This document shows positions 59,798 through 64,000 of a stretch of 64,000 bases of DNA, piece after piece. Location of the stretch: NCBI RefSeq assembly GCF_002920615.1, contig NZ_PQSU01000020.1, positions 124,001 to 188,000 of the forward strand, given 5' to 3'. Positions within the stretch are counted from its first letter, which is position 1; every line of letters starts with the position of its first letter. The position numbers and the translations under genes are program-made. Source of the DNA: Streptomyces sp. Ru62 (GTDB taxonomy: Bacteria; Actinomycetota; Actinomycetes; Streptomycetales; Streptomycetaceae). The notes under the pieces are model-generated. The model saw only the letters and a list, made by a program, of their open reading frames with translations, had not been told where the DNA came from and did not search any database.

Positions 59798-60787
59798 GTG
59801 GCTGGATTCAGGATCGGACGCGGGGGCCGGGACAACCGCACCCCCCAAGGACAGCAGGCGCCGCAGGGGCCGTCGTACGGGCACGGACACGGGCGCGGAC
59901 ACGGGCGCGGGCACGGCCCGGCACAGCCCGGGGGACCGTCGTACGGTCAGCCGCCGTACGGCCGGCCGGGCCCGTCCGGCCCCTCGTACGGCTATCCGCC
60001 GGCGCCGCAGCCGCCGTACCAGCGGCAGGGACAGCAGCCGTACGGGTACCCGGGGCCGGCCGACGACGGACCGGAGTACTTCGGCGACGGCGGCCACCAC
60101 CCGGGCCCCGGTCCCGGCGCGCACGACCCCTACGCGGCCAACAACCCGGGCCACACCCAGGCCTTCTCGGTCGACGAGGCCGCCGGCTACACCCAGGGCG
60201 CGACCTATCAGGCGGGCTCCGCCGCCGCGCCCGCCGCGCCGCTCGGACCGCCCCTGCACTGGAAGGAACTGCTGAAGGGGATCGTCCTGTCCCCGAACGA
60301 CACCTTCCTGCGCATGCGGGACTACACGATGTGGACCCCCGCCCTCGTCGTGACCTTCCTCTACGGCCTGCTCGCGGTCTTCGGCTTCGACGGCGCCCGC
60401 CAGGACGCGATCAGCGCGACCCTGTCCAACGCGGTGCCGATCGTGCTGATCACGGCGGTCGTGATGGTGCTCGGCCTGTTCGTCCTGGGCGTGGTCACCC
60501 ACACCCTGGCCCGCCAGCTCGGCGGCGACGGCGCCTGGCAGCCCACGGTGGGCCTGTCCATGCTGATCACGGCCCTCACGGACGCGCCCCGCCTGATCGT
60601 CGCCATGTTCTTCGGCGGCGACGCCGGCTTCGTCCAGCTCCTCGGCTGGGCCACCTGGGTCGGCGCGGGCGCCCTGCTGACCCTGATGGTGTCCCGCTCC
60701 CACGACCTGCCGTGGCCGAGGGCGCTCGGGGCGTCGGCGATCCAGCTGATCGCGCTGCTGTCGATCGTGAAGCTGGGCACGTTCTGA
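59798..60787 (+). CDS. Yip1-domain membrane protein
   Basis: 329 residues from GTG 59798 (V-A-G-F-R-I-G-R-G-G-R-D); longer in-frame starts up to 59717 are less like the family. The first 145 residues are disordered and rich in Pro, Gly, Gln and Tyr with H-G-R-G-H repeats; the Yip1 domain starts at W-K-E-L-L-K-G-I-V-L-S-P-N-D-T-F-L-R-M-R-D and has five membrane helices (about 195-329). Such proteins are thought to affect membrane organisation; no partner is adjacent. TACGTT eight bases before the GTG suggests a leaderless transcript. Confidence 0.8.
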   Translation: MAGFRIGRGGRDNRTPQGQQAPQGPSYGHGHGRGHGRGHGPAQPGGPSYGQPPYGRPGPSGPSYGYPPAPQPPYQRQGQQPYGYPGPADDGPEYFGDGGHHPGPGPGAHDPYAANNPGHTQAFSVDEAAGYTQGATYQAGSAAAPAAPLGPPLHWKELLKGIVLSPNDTFLRMRDYTMWTPALVVTFLYGLLAVFGFDGARQDAISATLSNAVPIVLITAVVMVLGLFVLGVVTHTLARQLGGDGAWQPTVGLSMLITALTDAPRLIVAMFFGGDAGFVQLLGWATWVGAGALLTLMVSRSHDLPWPRALGASAIQLIALLSIVKLGTF

Positions 60788-60800
60788 CGGTTCGCCCACG

Positions 60801-60835
60801 CGGAAGGCCCCCGGCGTGCGGCCGGGGGCCTTCCG
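60801..60835. terminator. Bidirectional terminator between converging genes
   Basis: CGGAAGGCCCCCGGC (60801-60815) and GCCGGGGGCCTTCCG (60821-60835) pair perfectly over 15 bases with loop GTGCG, between the Yip1 gene end and the phosphoribosyltransferase gene end. Confidence 0.85.
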
Positions 60836-60852
60836 TATGTGACCGGGGTTCC

Positions 60853-61356
60853 TCAGGCGTCCAGAACCTGCCCGACCCGCTTCACCACGGGCTGCTCGAC
60901 ACTCCACGGGAAGTTGATCCAGTCGTCGGTCCGCTTCCACACGTACTCGCACTTCACGAGGGAGTGGGACTTCTCGTAGATCACGGCGGAGCGCACCTCG
61001 GCGACGGTGTCGAGGCAGAAGTCACGGACCAGCTTCAGGGTCTTGCCGGTGTCGGCGACGTCGTCGGTGATCAGCACCTTCTTGTCGGAGAAGTCGATCA
61101 CGTTCGGGACGGGAGCGAGCATGACCGGCATGTCGAGGGTCGTGCCCACACCGGTGTAGAACTCCACGTTGACGAGGTGGATGTTCTTGCAGTCGAGGGC
61201 GTAGGCGAGCCCGCCCGCGACGAAGACCCCGCCCCGGGCGATGCTGAGCACTATGTCGGGCTCGTACCCGTCGTCGGCGATGGTCTGCGCCAGCTCGCGG
61301 ATGGCGGCCCCGAACCGCTCGTAGGTCAGGTTCTCCCGCACGTCTGCGCTGCTCAT
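60853..61356 (-). CDS. Phosphoribosyltransferase (xanthine/hypoxanthine type)
   Basis: 167 residues from the ATG at 61354-61356. The PRPP-binding motif V-L-I-T-D-D-V-A-D-T-G-K-T-L-K and an early S-I-A-R-G-G-V-F-V-A-G-G-L-A-Y loop define the PRTase fold; L-V-N-V-E-F-Y-T-G-V-G is the flexible hood region. The length and D-D-W-I-N-F-P-W-S resemble Gpt-like purine salvage enzymes of actinomycetes and archaea, but the base is not decided by sequence. It begins 13 bases after dcd on the same strand. Confidence 0.88.
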   Translation of the reverse strand: MSSADVRENLTYERFGAAIRELAQTIADDGYEPDIVLSIARGGVFVAGGLAYALDCKNIHLVNVEFYTGVGTTLDMPVMLAPVPNVIDFSDKKVLITDDVADTGKTLKLVRDFCLDTVAEVRSAVIYEKSHSLVKCEYVWKRTDDWINFPWSVEQPVVKRVGQVLDA

Positions 61357-61369
61357 GCTGTCGTCGCCC

Positions 61370-61945
61370 TCACACCTGGGTCCGATGGAAATTGAGGTAG
61401 GACCGCGAGGCGGTCGGCCCGCGCTGCCCCTGGTACCGGGAGCCGTAGCGCTCACTGCCGTACGGGTGCTCGGCGGGCGAGGTCAGCCGGAACATGCAGA
61501 GCTGGCCGATCTTCATCCCCGGCCACAGCTTGATGGGCAGCGTGGCGAGGTTGGACAGCTCCAGGGTGACATGCCCGCTGAACCCGGGGTCGATGAACCC
61601 CGCGGTCGAGTGCGTGACCAGCCCCAGCCGCCCGAGCGAGCTCTTCCCCTCCAGCCGGGAGGCGAGATCGTCGGGAAGCGTGATCACCTCGTACGTGGAG
61701 GCGAGCACGAACTCCCCGGGGTGCAGGATGAACGGCTCATCGCCCTCCGGCTCCACCAGCCGGGTCAGATCGGCCTGCTCGACGGAGGGGTCGATGTGGG
61801 GGTACCGGTGATTCTCGAACACCCGGAAGTACCGGTCCAGCCGGACGTCGATGCTCGACGGCTGCACCATGGTTTCGTCGTAGGGATCGATCCGTACCCG
61901 CCCGGCGTCGATCTCGGCCCGGATGTCCTTGTCTGAGAGAAGCAC
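61370..61945 (-). CDS. dcd: dCTP deaminase
   Basis: Deaminates dCTP to dUTP for thymidylate synthesis. 191 residues, the normal length, from GTG 61943-61945 (V-L-L-S-D-K-D-I-R). Family motifs V-Q-P-S-S-I-D-V-R-L, G-E-F-V-L-A-S-T-Y-E, E-G-K-S-S-L-G-R-L-G, H-S-T-A-G-F-I-D-P-G-F-S-G with the catalytic Glu in V-T-L-E-L-S, and the C-terminal Y-Q-G-Q-R-G-P-T-A-S-R. There is no ribosome binding site; a -10 element ends six bases before the GTG, so the mRNA is probably leaderless. Confidence 0.96.
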   Translation of the reverse strand: MLLSDKDIRAEIDAGRVRIDPYDETMVQPSSIDVRLDRYFRVFENHRYPHIDPSVEQADLTRLVEPEGDEPFILHPGEFVLASTYEVITLPDDLASRLEGKSSLGRLGLVTHSTAGFIDPGFSGHVTLELSNLATLPIKLWPGMKIGQLCMFRLTSPAEHPYGSERYGSRYQGQRGPTASRSYLNFHRTQV

Positions 61946-61951
61946 GTAGCG

Positions 61952-61957
61952 AGGATA
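61952..61957 (-). promoter_or_regulatory. Probable -10 element of dcd (leaderless)
   Basis: TATCCT on the minus strand, six bases before the GTG start codon, would place the first transcribed base at or next to the GTG. The -35 region would fall inside the arm of the hairpin at 61963-62002. Confidence 0.5.
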
Positions 61958-61962
61958 CGCAA

Positions 61963-62002
61963 GGCGCGCGGACCCGTCGCAATCGCGACGGGTCCGCGCG
62001 CC
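61963..62002 (-). terminator. Perfect 18-bp hairpin upstream of dcd
   Basis: GGCGCGCGGACCCGTCGC (61963-61980) and GCGACGGGTCCGCGCGCC (61985-62002) pair without mismatch around AATC. It follows the small zinc-ribbon gene on the minus strand as its terminator and overlaps the expected -35 region of dcd. Confidence 0.8.
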
Positions 62003-62044
62003 CGCTGTCACACGCCGACTACAGCCGGTCCTCTCCCGACGCCC

Positions 62045-62203
62045 TCACCTCTTCTGCAGGACGACGGGGACCGCGCTGCGGAGCCGGGCACACCGCGGAC
62101 ACCGCACGAGCCGGCCGGGGCCGAGCCGCTCGGCCTGCTGCATCGGGAACGAAGCGGTGCTGAAGACGTGCCCGTCCGCGCATCGGACGACGGTGCGTTC
62201 CAT
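62045..62203 (-). CDS. Small zinc-ribbon-like protein
   Basis: 52 residues from the ATG at 62201-62203 (M-E-R-T-V-V-R-C-A-D-G-H-V-F-S-T), with GAGGGA four bases upstream. One cysteine-histidine pair near the start (C-A-D-G-H) and C-P-R-C near residue 37 could hold one zinc ion; the rest is short basic strands. Similar small proteins are conserved in Streptomyces but not characterised. It is followed by the hairpin upstream of dcd. Confidence 0.65.
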   Translation of the reverse strand: MERTVVRCADGHVFSTASFPMQQAERLGPGRLVRCPRCARLRSAVPVVLQKR

Positions 62204-62474
62204 CAAGTCCCTCAAGTCCCTTCCCCAAGAGCCTCGTCCGGCTTGCTGCCCGGACGACAAAAGCCACATTACGGGATCAAAGAGATAACTCTCCAGGCGG
62301 CACTCCGGCCCCACGGGACCCCTCCACGGTACGCCCCAACTCCGGCCGACCGCAGCCGGATACCCCTCCGGAGCCGACTCAACCCCCGGGGTCCGGACAC
62401 CGGGGGCCGATGATGATGTAGAGTGAGCAAGCGTCCGGACACCGGACCCTCCGGGGCCGATCCGTCCGTATTAC
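62204..62474. other. Region upstream of the tRNA gene
   Basis: No protein gene is supported here. TAGAGT (62419-62424) stands about 50 bases before the tRNA and could be its -10 element, without a good -35. The repeated GTCCGGACACCGG (62393-62405 and 62432-62444 region) is a direct repeat that flanks it. Confidence 0.35.
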
Positions 62475-62548
62475 GCGGGTGTAGTTTAATGGTAGAACAT
62501 CAGCTTCCCAAGCTGAGAGCGCGAGTTCGATTCTCGTCACCCGCTCCA
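62475..62548 (+). tRNA. tRNA-Gly (anticodon CCC)
   Basis: Full cloverleaf of 71 bases plus an encoded CCA: acceptor GCGGGTG (62475-62481) with CACCCGC (62538-62544), D arm with GGTA, anticodon stem TCAGC/GCTGA around TTCCCAA (anticodon CCC), T arm with TTCGATT, discriminator T and CCA at 62546-62548. It reads GGG glycine codons. A terminator follows at once, and an integrase remnant lies just beyond. Confidence 0.95.
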
Positions 62549-62553
62549 TACTG

Positions 62554-62580
62554 AAGGCCCAGGTCAGAGACCTGGGCCTT
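62554..62580 (+). terminator. Terminator of tRNA-Gly
   Basis: AAGGCCCAGGTC (62554-62565) and GACCTGGGCCTT (62569-62580) pair perfectly around AGA and are followed by GTTGTTGTG, a T-rich tail: a classical factor-independent terminator six bases after the tRNA CCA. Confidence 0.9.
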
Positions 62581-62597
62581 GTTGTTGTGCGCGGTGA

Positions 62598-62762
62598 TCA
62601 GGCGTCGCGTGCCAGATTCGTGCCAGAAGGCTTGTCGGGCCCCTTGCGCTGGGTCTCTCTGGCCGCAGCCCGAGCCTTCCGCACGGTCGCATCCAACCCG
62701 GCGGCGACCTCTTCTTGCCGCTCGTCATCGGAGTGCTGATAGATCAGCGCCGCCTTCTCCAC
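62598..62762 (-). pseudogene. C-terminal remnant of a site-specific integrase
   Basis: The minus strand reads V-E-K-A-A-L-I-Y-Q-H-S-D-D-E-R-Q-E-E-V-A and continues for 34 more residues to a TGA at 62598-62600. A-A-L-I-Y-Q-H followed by a charged helix is the usual end of tyrosine integrases of actinomycete integrative elements, in which the catalytic tyrosine is that of I-Y-Q-H. Upstream of V-E-K the homology breaks off, and the rest of the integrase (catalytic R, K, H-x-x-R) is missing. Its position directly behind a tRNA gene is the normal position of such integrases. Confidence 0.7.
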
Positions 62763-62933
62763 GGTGTACAGCAGCGCCGTACCGCAACCACGGCAGCTTC
62801 AGCCGACCGCAGGCGCCCCGCATCAGCTTCGAAGTGGCCTGAATGACCGTACGCGCCCCATTTCGATAGAGCTACGGATCAGAAGGCCGCGACGGAAGCA
62901 TGCGCTGGCAGAGGCGTCAGAGACGATGGCGGC

Positions 62934-63320
62934 ATGCGCTACTTCAACCAGACTGGTTGGCTCGCCATCTTCACCGGCACGGACACGATGATCGGGCGAA
63001 CCGTAGACGTGGACTCCTGGGACGACGCCACGGGCGTGGCCCTCGTTGTCGATCCAAAGCGGGGCATGCGGCGACCGGTCACGGAGTACCCAGACTTCTC
63101 CCACCTGGAGCGAGCCGACCAGGTGGTGGCTGCCGTGCCGGGTGACGGCTGGCGCGCCTACTGGAAGGACGAGGGAGCCGACAACGGGCCGCTGACCGAG
63201 CGGGTGCTCGCATGGCTGGTCACCTCTAAGGGGCGAGCCACCCCGATCACCGTCGATGCACACGGACACGTGGACGACGCCGAGAGTGCCGATCGCCTCA
63301 TCCCACCTGGGGAGGAGTGA
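62934..63320 (+). CDS. Hypothetical protein in the tRNA-flanking island
   Basis: 128 residues, acidic, probably cytoplasmic; codon use is GC-rich but less extreme than in neighbouring genes. It starts M-R-Y-F-N-Q-T-G-W-L-A-I-F-T-G-T-D and has W-D-D-A-T-G-V-A-L-V-V-D-P-K-R-G and W-R-A-Y-W-K-D-E. I do not recognise the family. The ATG has no clear ribosome binding site. It lies between the integrase stub and the tRNA-Trp-like sequence and is likely cargo of the former element. Confidence 0.6.
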   Translation: MRYFNQTGWLAIFTGTDTMIGRTVDVDSWDDATGVALVVDPKRGMRRPVTEYPDFSHLERADQVVAAVPGDGWRAYWKDEGADNGPLTERVLAWLVTSKGRATPITVDAHGHVDDAESADRLIPPGEE

Positions 63321-63528
63321 AGCAGACAGCCCCATGCCACCGTCTCAGTTTCCGTCTCATTCATTACCATTCACGGCCGTTCAGAGCGGATCGAACTCCG
63401 CGACCACTCCAGCAGCCAGCCGCCAATAAACGCAGGTGAACGCCCCCGCACACAGCCCCACACCCCACCAGCACAGTTGGAAAGCGTGTGGGGTCCTGTG
63501 ACGAAGGGCGCCTGTATGCCTCGCGCGT

Positions 63529-63558
63529 GGCCAGCGGGACTAGGGCCAGCGGGACTAG
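63529..63558. repeat. 15-bp tandem duplication
   Basis: GGCCAGCGGGACTAG occurs twice in direct contact (63529-63543 and 63544-63558), 15 bases before the tRNA-like sequence. Each unit contains CTAG, a rare tetranucleotide in this kind of DNA. In 63321-63528 I see only an inverted repeat (CCCCACAC with GTGTGGGG) and no supported gene. Confidence 0.55.
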
Positions 63559-63572
63559 GATCCCAGCCGGGC

Positions 63573-63647
63573 GAAGTCGTAGCGCAGAGGTAGTCGCGCA
63601 CGGTCTCCAAAATCGTGAGGACGCCGGTTCGAATCCGGCCGGCTCCG
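63573..63647 (+). tRNA. Atypical tRNA-Trp-like gene (anticodon CCA)
   Basis: A 75-base stretch folds as a tRNA: D arm GCGC/GCGC with GG in the loop (63582-63599), anticodon stem ACGGT/ATCGT around CTCCAAA (anticodon CCA at 63607-63609), T arm GCCGG-TTCGAAT-CCGGC (63623-63639). The acceptor stem is imperfect: GAAGTCG (63573-63579) against CGGCTCC (63640-63646) has one A-C mismatch and one G-U pair. No CCA is encoded. It may be a mobile-element tRNA, a decaying copy, or an attachment-site remnant rather than the housekeeping tRNA-Trp. Confidence 0.5.
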
Positions 63648-63726
63648 TCCGCCCCAGCCGCGGCGTCCAGCCGGTAGTGGGACGGCTCCGCGCGGACCCT
63701 GCGACCTGGACTCGTATCGTGCACGC

Positions 63727-63924
63727 ATGCGCAATGAGCGGCACGACGAGGCACTGTCCAAAGCGGAGTCGGAGTTGTTCCTCCAGTATCTGCACCGGTT
63801 CGCCAACCACAATGTGGATCTGTTCGCCAACATGCAGGTGGGCGATCCTGAGTCCCCCGTCTATGTGAGCTTCTCCAGGGAACCCTGGGAGGGAGTCGCC
63901 CCCGAGGCCTACCACCGGCCGTAG
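63727..63924 (+). CDS. Small hypothetical protein
   Basis: 65 residues: M-R-N-E-R-H-D-E-A-L-S-K-A-E-S-E-L-F-L-Q-Y-L, a helical acidic start, then N-H-N-V-D-L-F-A-N-M-Q-V-G-D-P-E-S-P-V-Y-V and a Pro/Tyr end. Composition looks coding and unlike the surrounding non-coding DNA. TATCGT six bases before the ATG would make the mRNA leaderless. Function unknown. Confidence 0.5.
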   Translation: MRNERHDEALSKAESELFLQYLHRFANHNVDLFANMQVGDPESPVYVSFSREPWEGVAPEAYHRP

Positions 63925-64000
63925 CGAACCTCGGGCCCTGTCGAATGCGTGTCGAGGGTCAGCCGATGGGGAGTCACGGCGGGGGAGCAGCGCAGGTCAG

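Noticed and set aside
63364..63915. Minus-strand open frames across the tRNA-like sequence
   Set aside because: They contain G-F-E-P-A-S-S, the familiar false translation of a reversed tRNA T arm, and no protein features.

Overview
The window is high-GC chromosomal DNA with strong third-position GC bias, many GTG/TTG starts, long perfect GC hairpins between genes and several genes that look leaderless. Gene content and order (ask-asd, recR-ybaB, purA, kynurenine genes, fba-pyrE, clpB, dnaK-grpE-dnaJ-hspR, dcd) indicate a Streptomyces core-chromosome segment. The species cannot be named from this alone.

Layout. 1-3.3 kb: the end of a methyltransferase gene, a SURF1-type oxidase assembly protein, and an ECF sigma factor coupled to a membrane protein. 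3.3-7.6 kb (minus): ybaB, recR, a DUF5063 gene, aspartokinase and aspartate-semialdehyde dehydrogenase. 7.8-20.7 kb: a SLATT-like membrane protein, a membrane-anchored PstS-like binding protein, a PASTA-less Ser/Thr kinase, a class III aminotransferase followed by a GntR regulator behind a nested palindrome, purA, a diacylglycerol-kinase-like gene, and a GbsR/MarR regulator divergent from an ABC exporter. 20.7-29.5 kb: a cytochrome P450, a 1571-residue RHS polymorphic toxin with its probable immunity gene, and a NarL-type two-component system. 29.5-38.5 kb (minus): tryptophan-to-anthranilate genes kynA-kynU-kynB, DUF3151, an MFS exporter, fba, pyrE, an aldose-epimerase-like gene and a CoxG-like gene. 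38.5-46.6 kb: a membrane spermidine-synthase-like protein, DUF2617, a Gly/Cys-rich membrane protein, a class I aminotransferase, a YbjN protein, clpB and a PPOX protein.

46.8-49.5 kb holds the least explained locus: a 67-residue secreted peptide with two DTTWG repeats, a coupled small protein resembling a Rieske domain that has lost its histidine ligands, and two paralogous HTH regulators, one divergent from the peptide gene. I regard this as a candidate peptide-sensing or peptide-modification system.

49.7-62.2 kb: an orphan sugar-binding lipoprotein; the heat-shock operon dnaK-grpE-dnaJ-hspR, with HspR inverted repeats (HAIR) upstream of dnaK (two) and clpB (one), so HspR should control both; a MraY/WecA-like membrane protein with altered acidic motif; a heterodisulfide-reductase-like Fe-S membrane protein; a decayed FG-GAP secreted-protein gene; a Yip1 protein; a phosphoribosyltransferase and dcd.

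62.4-64 kb is island-like: tRNA-Gly(CCC) with its terminator, the C-terminal stub of a site-specific integrase next to it, two small unknown genes and an atypical tRNA-like sequence with a CCA (Trp) anticodon. This looks like what remains of an element that used the tRNA gene as its attachment site.
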